A DNA stretch of 64,000 nt from Paenibacillus sp. PL2-23 (GTDB taxonomy: Bacteria; Bacillota; Bacilli; Paenibacillales; Paenibacillaceae). Position numbers and translations under genes: made by a program. The stretch covers positions 5,073,501-5,137,500 of the forward strand of contig NZ_CP162129.1 in assembly GCF_040834005.1 (NCBI RefSeq), read 5' to 3'. The notes below the pieces were generated by a model. It made no database searches, had not been told where the DNA came from, and was given only the letters and a program-made list of their open reading frames with translations. Positions 10,201-18,899 of the stretch are shown here, in pieces. Every line of letters starts with the position of its first letter. Position 1 is the stretch's first letter.

Positions 10201-10874
10201 CATTCCGGCGCGTTGCCGGAGTTGCGGAATGCCTCGATCACTTCAAGGCGCTTGATTGCGCGGTTACGGCGCTGGCCTTGAGCCGTACGCAGCTCTTCCT
10301 TCAGCTGCTCAAGCTCGCGTTCAACATCGATATCCTGAAGCAGCTTCTTCACCGCTTCGGCACCCATTCCAGCTTGGAAGCCGTAGCCGTATTTCTCGCG
10401 GTAGCTGCGATATTCCTTCTCGGACAGGAGCTGTTTCTTCTCCAGAGGCGTATCGCCTGGATCCGTCACAACATAAGATGCGAAATAGATAATTTCCTCC
10501 AGAGAACGAGGAGACATATCCAGCGCAAGACCCATACGGCTCGGGATGCCTTTGAAATACCAGATATGGGATACCGGAGCGGCAAGCTCGATATGGCCCA
10601 TCCGTTCACGGCGCACCTTCGCGCGCGTCACTTCAACGCCGCAACGATCGCAGACGACGCCTTTGTAGCGTACGCGCTTATATTTGCCGCAATGGCATTC
10701 CCAGTCCTTGGTCGGTCCGAATATCTTCTCGCAGAAGAGACCTTCCTTCTCAGGCTTGAGCGTTCTGTAGTTAATGGTTTCCGGCTTCTTGACTTCTCCG
10801 CGGGACCACGAGCGAATTTTATCCGGCGAAGCCAGACCAATTTTCATATACTCGAAGTTGTTCACGTCCAACAA
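7248..10874 (-). CDS. rpoC: DNA-directed RNA polymerase subunit beta'
   Basis: About 1208 aa from TTG at 10874 (MLDVNNFEYMKIG), the family N-terminus; AAGGAGGG sits 7 nt upstream, so the longer open frame to 10895 is not used. Visible landmarks are the N-terminal zinc finger CHCGKYKRVRYKGVVCDRCG, the rudder/lid region, the catalytic NADFDGDQM triad of aspartates binding the active-site magnesium, the trigger-loop region and the second zinc site CRARHGVCKICYG. It lacks the long insertions of proteobacterial beta'. It lies 105 bp downstream of rpoB and probably shares its transcript. Confidence 0.99.
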   Translation of the reverse strand: MLDVNNFEYMKIGLASPDKIRSWSRGEVKKPETINYRTLKPEKEGLFCEKIFGPTKDWECHCGKYKRVRYKGVVCDRCGVEVTRAKVRRERMGHIELAAPVSHIWYFKGIPSRMGLALDMSPRSLEEIIYFASYVVTDPGDTPLEKKQLLSEKEYRSYREKYGYGFQAGMGAEAVKKLLQDIDVERELEQLKEELRTAQGQRRNRAIKRLEVIEAFRNSGNAPEWMILDVLPVIPPELRPMVQLDGGRFATSDLNDLYRRVINRNNRLKRLLDLGAPDIIVQNEKRMLQEAVDALIDNGRRGRPVTGPGNRPLKSLSHMLKGKQGRFRQNLLGKRVDYSGRSVIVVGPNLKMFQCGLPKEMALELFKPFVMKELVNKGLAHNIKSAKRKVERVSPEVWDVLEEVIKEHPVLLNRAPTLHRLGIQAFEPILVEGRAIKLHPLVCTAYNADFDGDQMAVHVPLSAEAQAEARLLMLASGNILNPKDGKPVVTPSQDMVLGSYYLTMDNKEAKGSGSVFASVNEAISAYQRGIVSLHARIFIPVKVLKKTNFTEQQQASLMATTVGKVIFNEIFPEDFPYINEATKVNLLQGTPDKYFVYEKGSDLQKFMEELPTAGAVGKDYLGTIIAECFRQYHTTLTAITLDRIKQLGFTYSTKAGITIGVSDVIIPKEKVEIMKASDEKVATVMNQYRRGLITNEERYDRIIGIWSKCKDEITEILMRSMDRYNNIMLMVDSKARGNKSQITQLGGMRGLMANPSGRIIELPIKSNFREGLTVLEYFISTHGARKGLADTALRTADSGYLTRRLVDVAQDVIVREDDCGTDKGFSVAKIQDGKEVIEDLYDRIEGRYAFETVRDPKTGEVIVNRNELIDSNKAEAIVTAGVERLQIRSVLSCRARHGVCKICYGRNLATGKHVEIGEAVGIIAAQSIGEPGTQLTMRTFHTGGVAGDDITQGLPRIQELFEARNPKGQAIISELDGVVKEIREAKDRREIEVQGEAESKVYAVTYGSRIRVTEGQQIEAGDELTDGSIDPKDMLRIKGIRGVQNYILQEVQRVYRNQGVEINDKHVEVMIKQMLRKIRIVDAGDTTLLPGAFVDMHEYEAANSEAIFADKEPAVAKPVLLGITKASLETDSFLSAASFQETTRVLTDAAIKGKVDQLLGLKENVIIGKLIPAGTGMQRYRNIRFAGLEEEAVESAELNEATEAVVVE

Positions 10875-10979
10875 GGAGCAACCCTCCTTCGTCATGTATG
10901 ACTGTGTCTTATCAGAAGCTGAACTCCAACCGTGGCCCTGTATGCATACGGCCGCGGCTGAAGCTCAGTCCTCCGTTAT

Positions 10980-13900
10980 TTATTCAACGCCTGCTTCAGC
11001 GCCTTCTAAATTAAGATTGAGCTTATCGCCCGTAGCTTCGTCGTCATCGTCAATTTCCTTCATTTCGATCTCTTCTTCGTTCTCGGTCAGGATCTTAACG
11101 TCCATACCCAAGCTTTGAAGCTCCTTGATCAAAACCTTGAACGACTCCGGTACGCCTGGCTCCGGAACATTCTCGCCCTTGACGATCGACTCGTACGTCT
11201 TCACGCGGCCGACCACGTCATCGGATTTGACGGTAAGAATCTCTTGAAGCGTGTAGGCTGCGCCGTACGCCTCAAGCGCCCAAACCTCCATCTCGCCGAA
11301 GCGCTGTCCGCCGAACTGGGCTTTACCGCCGAGAGGCTGCTGCGTAACGAGTGAGTAAGGACCCGTCGAGCGGGCATGGATTTTGTCATCGACCATGTGC
11401 GCCAGCTTGATCATATACATGACGCCTACCGTCACTTCGCGCTCGAAGCTCTCGCCGGTACGTCCATCGTACAGAATCGTTTTGCCGTTACGCTGCATGC
11501 CGGCTTCTTCCATCGTATCGAATACGTCGTTCTCGCGAGCGCCGTCGAATACAGGAGTAGCGGCATGAATGCCGAGACGCTTGCACGCCATGCCAAGGTG
11601 AACCTCCAGCGCCTGGCCGATGTTCATCCGGGACGGTACGCCGAGCGGGTTCAGAACGACCTCAACAGGCGTTCCGTCCGGCAGGAACGGCATATCCTCT
11701 TCCGGCATGATACGCGCGATAACACCCTTGTTACCATGGCGTCCTGCCATCTTATCGCCTTCAGAAATCTTACGCTTCTGTGCGATATAAGCGCGAACCA
11801 GCTGGTTCACGCCCGGCGGCAGCTCGTCGCCGTTCTCGCGGGTGAACACCTTCACGTCTACGACGATACCGTCCGTACCATGCGGAACGCGGAGTGACGT
11901 ATCGCGAACCTCGCGCGCCTTCTCGCCGAAGATCGCATGAAGCAATCTTTCCTCGGCTGTCAGCTCCGTTACGCCCTTCGGCGTTACCTTGCCGACGAGA
12001 ATATCGCCAGCGCTGATCTCAGCGCCTACACGGATAATGCCGCGCTCGTCGAGATTGCGAAGAGCCTCTTCGCCGACGTTCGGAATATCGCGTGTAATCT
12101 CCTCAGGTCCCAGCTTCGTGTCGCGGGCTTCGGATTCGTATTCCTCGATGTGAATGGACGTGTACACGTCTTCCTTCACCAGCTTCTCGCTCAGGAGGAT
12201 GGCATCCTCGTAGTTGTAGCCTTCCCACGTCATAAACGCTACGACGACGTTGCGGCCCAGAGCCAAGTCGCCCATTTCGGTCGAAGGACCGTCGGCCAGA
12301 ATGTCGCCCTTCTTGATGACGTCGCCCTTACGGACGATAGGACGCTGGTTGATGCACGTGCCTTGGTTGGAACGCATAAATTTGTGCAGCTTATGCTTGA
12401 CCAGATCCCCGTTCACCGGCTTGCCGTCGATCATCTCGACGCGGCGCAGCCAGATCTCGTTCGCGGACGAGCGTTCGATGACACCGTCATATTTGGATAC
12501 GATACAGACGCCGGAATCCTTGGCTGCCTTGTGCTCCATGCCCGTGCCGACGAACGGCGCCTTCGGAATAAGGAGCGGAACGGCCTGCCGCTGCATGTTC
12601 GATCCCATCAGGGCGCGGTTGGAGTCGTCATTCTCAAGGAATGGAATGAGCGCTGTCGCAACCGATACGACCTGCTTAGGCGATACGTCCATGTAGTCGA
12701 CGCGGTCGCTTGGCATCGTCAGGATGTTGTCTGCCTGCTTCTTGTAACGCACGATCGTCTGCGCTTGCGCGAACTTGCCTTCTTCGGTCAGCTCCGCGTT
12801 CGCTTGCGCGATAACGTAGTTGTCCTCTTCATCGGCAGTCAGATAAGCGATCTGCTCCGTGACGATTCCCGTCTTGGGATCTACCCAGCGATATGGCGCC
12901 TCGATGAAGCCATATTCATTGATGCGGGCGAAGGTCGACAAGGAGTTGATCAAGCCGATGTTCGGACCCTCTGGCGTCTCGATCGGACACATACGGCCGT
13001 AGTGGGACGCATGGACGTCTCGGACCTCGAAGCCCGCGCGCTCGCGCGTCAGACCGCCCGGTCCAAGCGCGGACAGACGGCGCTTATGCGTAAGCTCAGC
13101 CAGCGGATTCGTCTGGTCCATGAACTGGGACAGCTGGGACGAGCCGAAGAACTCCTTGATCGAAGCGATAACCGGACGTATGTTGATCAGCGCCTGAGGC
13201 GTAATCGCGTTCGCGTCCTGAATCGACATTCTCTCGCGTACGACGCGCTCCATACGGGATAGACCGATACGGAACTGATTCTGCAGCAGCTCGCCTACAG
13301 AACGCAGACGACGGTTGCCCAGGTGGTCGATATCATCCGTGCTGCCAACACCGTGCAGCAGGTTGATGAAATAGTTGATCGAAGAGATAATGTCCGCAGG
13401 CGTAATATGCTTAACGGACTTATCGATGATGCCATTGGCGATGACCTTGATCACCTTCGTATCATCCAGCGGCGAGAATACACTAATCGCCTGCAGTGGA
13501 ATACTATCGGCATCCAGGACGCCGTTGGCGACATGGTACGTCTTGAAGCCCACGTTCGTCTCCAGCTTCTCCAGAATCTCATCCAGGAGACGACGGTCAA
13601 TCATCTGTCCCGTCTCGGCGATAATCTCGCCAGTGGACGGATCAACCAGATTCTCCGCAAGACGCTGATTGAACAGACGGTTCTTGATGTGGAGCTTTTT
13701 ATTTATTTTGTAACGGCCGACATTGGCCAGATCATAGCGTTTCGGGTCGAAGAATCGCGCGACCAGAAGGCTCTTCGCGTTGTCCAGCGTTGGAGGCTCG
13801 CCCGGGCGCAGACGCTCGTAAATCTCGATGAGCGCTTTCTCCGTGGAATCCGTGCTGTCCTTATCCAGCGTGTTGCGAATATACTCATCATGGCCGAGCA

Positions 13901-14525
13901 GATCCAGAATTTCAGCGTCTGTGCCGAATCCTAGCGCACGCAAAAGCACCGTTACCGGTATTTTCCGGGTCCGGTCAATACGAACGTAGATGATATCCTT
14001 GGCATCCGTCTCAAGCTCCAGCCAAGCGCCGCGGTTAGGGATAACCGTAGCCGTGTACGTTTTCTTCCCGTTCTTATCAACCTTCGTGCTGAAGTACACA
14101 CTTGGGGAGCGAACCAATTGGCTGACGATAACGCGTTCGGCGCCGTTAATGATAAACGTGCCCGTCTCCGTCATAAGCGGGAAATCGCCCATGAACACTT
14201 CTTGTTCCTTAACCTCGCCCGTTTCCTTGTTGAACAGACGTACCTTTACGCGTAGTGGAGCAGCGTATGTAACGTCGCGTTCTTTTGATTCATCCACCGA
14301 ATATTTCGGCTCGCCCAAGCTGTAGTCGATAAACTCAAGCGATAGATTACCCGTAAAGTCCGAGATCGGCGAGATATCCTGGAACAATTCGATCAAATCG
14401 TTGTCCAGAAACTTCTCGTACGATTTTTGTTGGATTTCAATCAGGTTCGGGACTTCCAGCACCTCTTTGATCCTTGCGTAGCTTCTCCGCTGACGCCGAC
14501 CATACTGAACAAGTTGTCCTGCCAA
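10980..14525 (-). CDS. rpoB: DNA-directed RNA polymerase subunit beta
   Basis: About 1181 aa from TTG at 14525 (MAGQLVQYGRRQRRSYARIKEV), the expected family start, with GTGAGG just upstream; ATG at 14543 would add six residues. The rifampicin pocket reads SSQLSQFMDQTNPLAELTHK and continues RRLSALGPGGL, i.e. the usual sensitive-type residues. The C-terminal clamp region GGQRFGEMEVWALEAYGA is intact and the tail is acidic (EEIEMKEIDDDDEATG), as common in Bacillota. Together with beta' it forms the catalytic core of RNA polymerase. Confidence 0.99.
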   Translation of the reverse strand: MAGQLVQYGRRQRRSYARIKEVLEVPNLIEIQQKSYEKFLDNDLIELFQDISPISDFTGNLSLEFIDYSLGEPKYSVDESKERDVTYAAPLRVKVRLFNKETGEVKEQEVFMGDFPLMTETGTFIINGAERVIVSQLVRSPSVYFSTKVDKNGKKTYTATVIPNRGAWLELETDAKDIIYVRIDRTRKIPVTVLLRALGFGTDAEILDLLGHDEYIRNTLDKDSTDSTEKALIEIYERLRPGEPPTLDNAKSLLVARFFDPKRYDLANVGRYKINKKLHIKNRLFNQRLAENLVDPSTGEIIAETGQMIDRRLLDEILEKLETNVGFKTYHVANGVLDADSIPLQAISVFSPLDDTKVIKVIANGIIDKSVKHITPADIISSINYFINLLHGVGSTDDIDHLGNRRLRSVGELLQNQFRIGLSRMERVVRERMSIQDANAITPQALINIRPVIASIKEFFGSSQLSQFMDQTNPLAELTHKRRLSALGPGGLTRERAGFEVRDVHASHYGRMCPIETPEGPNIGLINSLSTFARINEYGFIEAPYRWVDPKTGIVTEQIAYLTADEEDNYVIAQANAELTEEGKFAQAQTIVRYKKQADNILTMPSDRVDYMDVSPKQVVSVATALIPFLENDDSNRALMGSNMQRQAVPLLIPKAPFVGTGMEHKAAKDSGVCIVSKYDGVIERSSANEIWLRRVEMIDGKPVNGDLVKHKLHKFMRSNQGTCINQRPIVRKGDVIKKGDILADGPSTEMGDLALGRNVVVAFMTWEGYNYEDAILLSEKLVKEDVYTSIHIEEYESEARDTKLGPEEITRDIPNVGEEALRNLDERGIIRVGAEISAGDILVGKVTPKGVTELTAEERLLHAIFGEKAREVRDTSLRVPHGTDGIVVDVKVFTRENGDELPPGVNQLVRAYIAQKRKISEGDKMAGRHGNKGVIARIMPEEDMPFLPDGTPVEVVLNPLGVPSRMNIGQALEVHLGMACKRLGIHAATPVFDGARENDVFDTMEEAGMQRNGKTILYDGRTGESFEREVTVGVMYMIKLAHMVDDKIHARSTGPYSLVTQQPLGGKAQFGGQRFGEMEVWALEAYGAAYTLQEILTVKSDDVVGRVKTYESIVKGENVPEPGVPESFKVLIKELQSLGMDVKILTENEEEIEMKEIDDDDEATGDKLNLNLEGAEAGVE

Positions 14526-14875
14526 CTTAACCTCACCCCTCATGTCTGTCTCCCAGCATCGATATTTACTGCGTTACCCTAGGACGGCCCAAGCCGCACT
14601 TTAGATAAATAAAGAAAAGCCCTTATCGAATATGTTCGAAAAAAGAGCATGTTCCGGCAGCTTACCGCACGCAGCGCGAGCATCGCGGTCTCATATCAAG
14701 TAATTTTGCCCAAAATGTAAACATTATACGTCAAATGCCAATAAAATATGCATTTTCGCGCTCAAAAATTACACTTGACATTTTAGTTAACTAAAGAGAT
14801 TTCAAGCAATTTTATGCTGACATTTTATAATACTACCATATTCAAAATGTCAAGTCAAATTATTTCTAGCGATTT
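14526..14875 (-). promoter_or_regulatory. rpoB leader with sigma-A promoter at 14825-14853
   Basis: This 350-bp gene-free, AT-rich stretch holds a strong promoter on the minus strand: TTGACA (14848-14853), 17 bp, TTATAA (14825-14830; TATAAA one base on). Its -35 lies in one arm of a 12-bp inverted repeat ACTTGACATTTT (14773-14784) / AAAATGTCAAGT (14844-14855). Another TATAAT-like box lies about 100 nt downstream but has no good -35. The ~300-nt leader is long and could carry attenuation; no terminator-like hairpin with a T-run was obvious. Confidence 0.7.
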
Positions 14876-15478
14876 TCAACCTTTTTTTTGCGCTCGGAAG
14901 ATTCGATAGCCTTTGTCCTTCGTAACCTCATCCACTTCTCCAAAAATAGCTTCAAGCTTTTCGTACGCGGACGGAGCGCCTTGCTTCTTCTGAATGACAA
15001 CCCACATGACGCCGCCATCGGCCAGTAGCTCATAGCCCTCTTCAAAGATCCGATGCACAACGGCTTTGCCGGCCCGAATAGGCGGATTCGTCAGGATCGC
15101 ATCGAAGCAATCACCCCGCACAGCTTCGAACAGATCGCTTTGGCGGATCGTAACGTTCGCAATCCCGTTGAGCCTAGCATTCTCCTTCGCCAATTCGACG
15201 GCTCTCTCATTAATATCGATCATCGTCACATGACCGCCAGCAGCAAGCTTCGCTGCCGTAAGCCCGATGGGTCCATATCCGCAGCCTACATCAAGCACCC
15301 GGTCATTCTCTCTCAGCTCCATCGCTTCAATGAGAACGCGGCTTCCATAATCGACTCCCGCCTTGGAGAATACGCCCGCATCCGTTACAAACTTCAATTC
15401 ATAGCCTCTCAGCTTGTCCCCATGGGTTTGACGGTTATGTGCCGTGCCCGGCGTCTTCGAATAATAATGATTCGACAA
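14876..15478 (-). CDS. ybxB: Class I SAM-dependent methyltransferase, RsmC/YbxB-like
   Basis: About 200 aa from TTG at 15478 (MSNHYYSKTPGTAHN); a perfect AAGGAGG sits 7 nt upstream, and the longer frame to 15517 would run into the rplL terminator. The SAM-binding motif LDVGCGYGPIG and the catalytic NPPIRAGK (the NPPx motif of small-subunit guanine-N2 methyltransferases) place it with YbxB/RsmC, thought to modify 16S rRNA. It is shorter than E. coli RsmC and corresponds to its C-terminal catalytic half. Same position as B. subtilis ybxB, between rplL and rpoB. Confidence 0.9.
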   Translation of the reverse strand: MSNHYYSKTPGTAHNRQTHGDKLRGYELKFVTDAGVFSKAGVDYGSRVLIEAMELRENDRVLDVGCGYGPIGLTAAKLAAGGHVTMIDINERAVELAKENARLNGIANVTIRQSDLFEAVRGDCFDAILTNPPIRAGKAVVHRIFEEGYELLADGGVMWVVIQKKQGAPSAYEKLEAIFGEVDEVTKDKGYRIFRAQKKG

Positions 15479-15517
15479 GTCTCGTCCTCCTTGACCGATA
15501 TGACCTGCAACATACAA

Positions 15518-15553
15518 CGAACCCCTTGAAACCTGAAGGTTTCAAGGGGTTCG
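15518..15553 (-). terminator. Terminator/attenuator after rplL
   Basis: A 16-bp perfect stem CGAACCCCTTGAAACC / GGTTTCAAGGGGTTCG with a 4-nt loop, 50 nt past rplL. The T-run is short (TTGT), so it may act as a partial terminator or processing site between the ribosomal genes and ybxB-rpoBC. Confidence 0.7.
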
Positions 15554-15602
15554 TCAGCCTCGGACCGCAGGAAGCGAGCCGAGACTGGCTAAGTCCGTGC
15601 TA

Positions 15603-15965
15603 TTACTTCACTTCTACAGCTGCGCCAGCTTCTTCAAGCTTAGCTTTTACGCCGTTAGCTTCTTCTTCGCTAACTTTTTCTTTGATTGCTTTTGGTGCGT
15701 TGTCAACCAGGTCTTTTGCTTCTTTCAGGCCAAGACCAGTGATTTCGCGAACTACTTTGATAACGTTGATTTTGGAAGCGCCAGCGCTTGTCAAGATAAC
15801 GTCGAATTCTGTTTGAGCAGCAGCTTCAGCAGCGCCGCCGCCAGCTACTACTGCAACTGGAGCTGCAGCTGTTACGCCGAATTCTTCTTCGATTGCTTTA
15901 ACAAGATCGTTCAGTTCAAGAACAGTCATACCTTTGATTGCTTCTAGGATTTGCTCGTTAGACAT
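15603..15965 (-). CDS. rplL: 50S ribosomal protein L7/L12
   Basis: 120 aa, acidic and alanine-rich, with the N-terminal dimerisation helix (MSNEQILEAIKGMTVLELNDLVKAIEE), a flexible Ala/Gly hinge around residues 35-50 and the factor-binding C-terminal domain (GASKINVIKVVREITGLGLKEAKDLV). It forms the L10-L12 stalk that recruits EF-Tu and EF-G. It lies 86 bp after rplJ, usual for this pair. Confidence 0.99.
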   Translation of the reverse strand: MSNEQILEAIKGMTVLELNDLVKAIEEEFGVTAAAPVAVVAGGGAAEAAAQTEFDVILTSAGASKINVIKVVREITGLGLKEAKDLVDNAPKAIKEKVSEEEANGVKAKLEEAGAAVEVK

Positions 15966-16051
15966 GGTATATACCTCCGAAAATTGGTTTAGTTTTTTTA
16001 TAACTCAATTATGAAGCTGGCCTGAGGCCTGGCTCCAGCAAAGCTGTAATC

Positions 16052-16555
16052 TTATGCGCCAGCTTCTTGTTTCTCTCCAACCGCTTTAACCGCAAGCGCG
16101 AAGTTGCGCATTGGAGCTTGAAGCACGCTGAGGAGCATGGAAAGCAAGCCTTCGCGGGAAGGAAGCTCTGCAAGCGCCTTGATTTCGTCAGCGCCTACCA
16201 CTTTACCTTCTACAACGCCGCCCTTCAGCTTCAGAGCGTCGTTCTTCTTCGCGAAATCGTTCAGGATTTTCGCAGGAGCAACAGCGTCTTCTCCGCTGAA
16301 TGCTACCGCTGTAGGTCCTGTAAGAATGTCGTTCAGCGACGTCAGTTCAGTACCTTCCGTAGCGCGGCGAACGATGGAGTTCTTCAGAACTTGGAACTCT
16401 ACGCCTGCTTCGCGAAGCTGCTTACGCAGCTCAGTCACTTGCGCAACGTTCAGTCCGCGATAGTCGGCAATAACTGTGCTCGGGCTCGAAGTGATCTTCG
16501 ACGCGACCAAAGCAACCGCTTCTTGTTTCTCTTGGATGATCTTAGCGTTAGCCAA
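16052..16555 (-). CDS. rplJ: 50S ribosomal protein L10
   Basis: About 167 aa from TTG at 16555 (MANAKIIQEKQEAV), chosen because AGGAGGT lies 7 nt upstream and this matches the family N-terminus; ATG at 16564 overlaps that SD. The conserved RNA-binding N-terminal part (VIADYRGLNVAQVTELRKQLREAGVEFQVLKNS) is followed by the C-terminal helix that binds L12 dimers. Preceded by the L10 leader through which L10 represses its own operon. Confidence 0.98.
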   Translation of the reverse strand: MANAKIIQEKQEAVALVASKITSSPSTVIADYRGLNVAQVTELRKQLREAGVEFQVLKNSIVRRATEGTELTSLNDILTGPTAVAFSGEDAVAPAKILNDFAKKNDALKLKGGVVEGKVVGADEIKALAELPSREGLLSMLLSVLQAPMRNFALAVKAVGEKQEAGA

Positions 16556-16574
16556 ACTGTACACCTCCTGTAAT

Positions 16575-16790
16575 AGTTATACATCCCGTGTATGTGATGA
16601 GTATTCCTCTCCTATGGTGCATGAGAAAGGCCTTCGCGGACAAAGCGAAGGCCATGATGTCGTCACACAATTGCGGCAGGCAAGCTGCCGCGAACTCGGA
16701 CATTTTATCATAACACCTCGGTAGGAAATTAAGTCCTCTCGGACACCTACTGTCTACGGTATGCGTGTTCGATTGTGAATCGGGTTCTCT
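16575..16790 (-). ncRNA. L10 (rplJ) leader, autoregulatory RNA
   Basis: On the minus strand this leader contains GTAGACAGTAGGTG ... CTTAATTTCCTACCGAGGTG, the pairing words of the Bacillota L10-leader motif bound by the L10-L12 complex, followed by a strong GC-rich hairpin GGCCTTCGC...GCGAAGGCC with a short T-run (about 16629-16655) that can act as attenuator. Assignment is by motif memory. Confidence 0.75.
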
Positions 16791-16797
16791 CTCCGTC

Positions 16798-17490
16798 TTA
16801 ACGGAACGATGCAGTCGAGACGCGAGCGCCAGGACCCATTGTGGAGGAAACCGCGATGTTTTTCAGGTAAACGCCTTTGGCAGCAGCCGGTTTCGCGCGA
16901 ACCAGGGCGTCGATCAGAGCTTTCAGGTTTTCGTTCAGCTTCTCAGCGTCGAACGAAACCTTGCCGATTGGAGCGTGGATTTGACCCGCTTTGTCCAGAC
17001 GGTACTCGATCTTACCTGCTTTGATTTCTTGAACGGCTTTCGCAACGTCGAACGTTACGGTACCTGCTTTCGGGTTCGGCATAAGGCCTTTACCGCCCAG
17101 GATACGGCCGAGCTTACCAACTTCAGCCATCATGTCCGGCGTCGCTACGCAGACGTCGAATTCGAACCAGCCTTGTTGGATTTTGTTGATCATGTCAGCA
17201 TCGCCAACATAATCAGCGCCAGCAGCTTCCGCTTCTTTCACTTTTTCGCCTTTAGCGAAAACGAGAACGCGCTTAGTCTTGCCTGTGCCATGCGGAAGTA
17301 CGACAACGCCGCGTACCGCTTGGTCTTGTTTACGAGGGTCTACACCCAGACGTACTGCTACTTCGACGGACTCGTCGAACTTCGCTGTCGCCGCCTTCTT
17401 CACAAGCTCAATCGCTTCTTGAGGCTCGTAGCTTGCTTCGCTGTCAATCAGCTTCGCTGCTTCTACATATTTCTTGCCGTGTTTAGCCAT
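16798..17490 (-). CDS. rplA: 50S ribosomal protein L1
   Basis: 230 aa, starting MAKHGKKYVEAAKLID. It shows the L1 signature GRILGGKGLMPNPKAGTV and normal length. L1 forms the mobile stalk of the 50S subunit near the E site and often represses rplKA translation. The 137-bp rplK-rplA gap (17491-17627) holds several short stems (CGAAGC/GCTTCG, GATGTC/GACATC, TTCGCC/GGCGAA), which could contribute to such control. Confidence 0.99.
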   Translation of the reverse strand: MAKHGKKYVEAAKLIDSEASYEPQEAIELVKKAATAKFDESVEVAVRLGVDPRKQDQAVRGVVVLPHGTGKTKRVLVFAKGEKVKEAEAAGADYVGDADMINKIQQGWFEFDVCVATPDMMAEVGKLGRILGGKGLMPNPKAGTVTFDVAKAVQEIKAGKIEYRLDKAGQIHAPIGKVSFDAEKLNENLKALIDALVRAKPAAAKGVYLKNIAVSSTMGPGARVSTASFR

Positions 17491-17627
17491 TGTAAGTTCC
17501 TCCTTATGTGGTTATAACGGTTCATCCCGATTTCGGAATGATCCTCCCACCTCGCGAAGCCTATGCTTCGCCAAGCGAGATGTCCGAAGACATCCGAATG
17601 CATTCGCCCTAATCGGCGAAGGCCGTA

Positions 17628-18053
17628 TTAGTCAACGATCGTTACGCCCATACTGCGAGCTGTACCTTCAACCATACGCATTGCCGCTTCAACGGAAGCT
17701 GCGTTCAGGTCTTGCATCTTACTTTCTGCGATTTCGCGAACTTTGTCACGCTTCACAGTAGCGACCTTCTTCTTGTTCGGTTCGCCCGAACCCTTCTCGA
17801 TACCAGCTGCTACGCGGAGCAATACTGCTGCCGGCGGCGTCTTCGTCTCGAAAGTGAAGGAACGGTCTTCGAATACAGTGATCACGACTGGAATAATCAG
17901 ACCTGCCTGATCCGCTGTACGAGCGTTGAACTCCTTACAGAATGCCATGATGTTAACGCCTGCTTGACCGAGCGCCGGACCGATTGGAGGAGCCGGATTC
18001 GCTTTGCCTGCTGGAACTTGCAGCTTGACCATCTTGATGACCTTTTTTGCCAT
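17628..18053 (-). CDS. rplK: 50S ribosomal protein L11
   Basis: 141 aa with MAKKVIKMVKLQVPAGKANP and PPIGPALGQAGVNIMAFCKEFN, the conserved proline-rich N-terminal domain that touches the GTPase-associated centre and thiostrepton site. Its C-terminal domain binds 23S rRNA, and L11 is needed for RelA-type sensing of uncharged tRNA. It follows nusG by 60 bp in the usual nusG-rplK-rplA order. Confidence 0.99.
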   Translation of the reverse strand: MAKKVIKMVKLQVPAGKANPAPPIGPALGQAGVNIMAFCKEFNARTADQAGLIIPVVITVFEDRSFTFETKTPPAAVLLRVAAGIEKGSGEPNKKKVATVKRDKVREIAESKMQDLNAASVEAAMRMVEGTARSMGVTIVD

Positions 18054-18113
18054 GATTCACACCTCCTTGCCTTAATATACAAGCGTGACCGCTTGCTTCC
18101 GGAAACCGGATAG

Positions 18114-18650
18114 TTATATCTTCTCCACTTGAGTGTAGTCCAGCTCAAGCGGGGTTTCCCTGCCAAACATGTTTACATGGACTTTCAGCTTCGCTTTGTC
18201 AAGCAGAATCTCTTCCACCGAACCTACAAAATCAGCGAACGGACCTACTTTGACGCGAACGGTTTCCTTAAGCTCGAATTCGATCTTCGGCTTCGGCTCT
18301 TCCATGCCCATGTGTTTCAGAATCTGATCCACTTCATCAGGCAGCAGAGGAGTAGGTTTGGAGCCAGATCCCGTCGACCCTACGAATCCCGTTACACCAG
18401 GCGTATTCCGAACAACGTACCACGAATCGTCGGTTTGAACCATCTCTACTAGAACGTAGCCAGGGTAGACCTTGCGCTGAACGGTTTTTTTCTTCCCGTC
18501 CTTCTCTACCACTTCGTCCTCCATAGGAACGAGCACGCGGAAGATCTTATCCTCCATGCCCATCGATTCAACCCGGCGCTCCAAGTTGGTTTTCACCTTG
18601 TTCTCATAGCCGGAGTAAGTGTGCACGACATACCATCTTTTTTCCATCAA
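18114..18650 (-). CDS. nusG: Transcription termination/antitermination factor NusG
   Basis: 178 aa. The NGN domain (MEKRWYVVHTYSGYENKVKTNLERR; VYPGYVLVEM) binds the beta' clamp, and the C-terminal KOW domain (VRVKVGPFADFVGSVEEI) contacts S10/Rho. Normal Bacillota length. The reading frame begins MMEKRW; the second Met could equally be the start. It sits 21 bp downstream of secE. Confidence 0.98.
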   Translation of the reverse strand: MMEKRWYVVHTYSGYENKVKTNLERRVESMGMEDKIFRVLVPMEDEVVEKDGKKKTVQRKVYPGYVLVEMVQTDDSWYVVRNTPGVTGFVGSTGSGSKPTPLLPDEVDQILKHMGMEEPKPKIEFELKETVRVKVGPFADFVGSVEEILLDKAKLKVHVNMFGRETPLELDYTQVEKI

Positions 18651-18671
18651 TAATCCACCTTTGGTCCCTTC

Positions 18672-18881
18672 TTAGACAATCAGCTGAACCAATTCCGAGA
18701 TCCCGATGTCAAGAAGCCAGAAGTAAATCGTCACCGCGATAACCGTGAAGAACACGATTAAGGAATAGCTGGTGAGCTCCTTACGACTTGGCCAGCGAAC
18801 CTTCTTCAGCTCCGCCCAGCTGTCGGCAAAAAAACTAAACGTCGTACCAAAGCCTTGCTTCAGTCTCGCCAAAAAAGCCAC
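18672..18881 (-). CDS. secE: Protein translocase subunit SecE
   Basis: 69 aa with the SecE signature ELKKVRWPSRKELTSYS followed by one transmembrane helix (about residues 41-63). This is the short single-span form typical of Bacillota. It clamps the SecY channel. It follows rpmG by 18 bp and overlaps nothing. Confidence 0.97.
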   Translation of the reverse strand: MAFLARLKQGFGTTFSFFADSWAELKKVRWPSRKELTSYSLIVFFTVIAVTIYFWLLDIGISELVQLIV

Positions 18882-18899
18882 GGTAACACCTCCAATGGA

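Noticed and set aside
7584..10901. Plus-strand open frame of 1105 codons antisense to rpoC
   Set aside because: A product of codon bias in a conserved gene; similar long antisense frames face tuf, fusA, clpC and ureC. No SD, no recognisable protein features.
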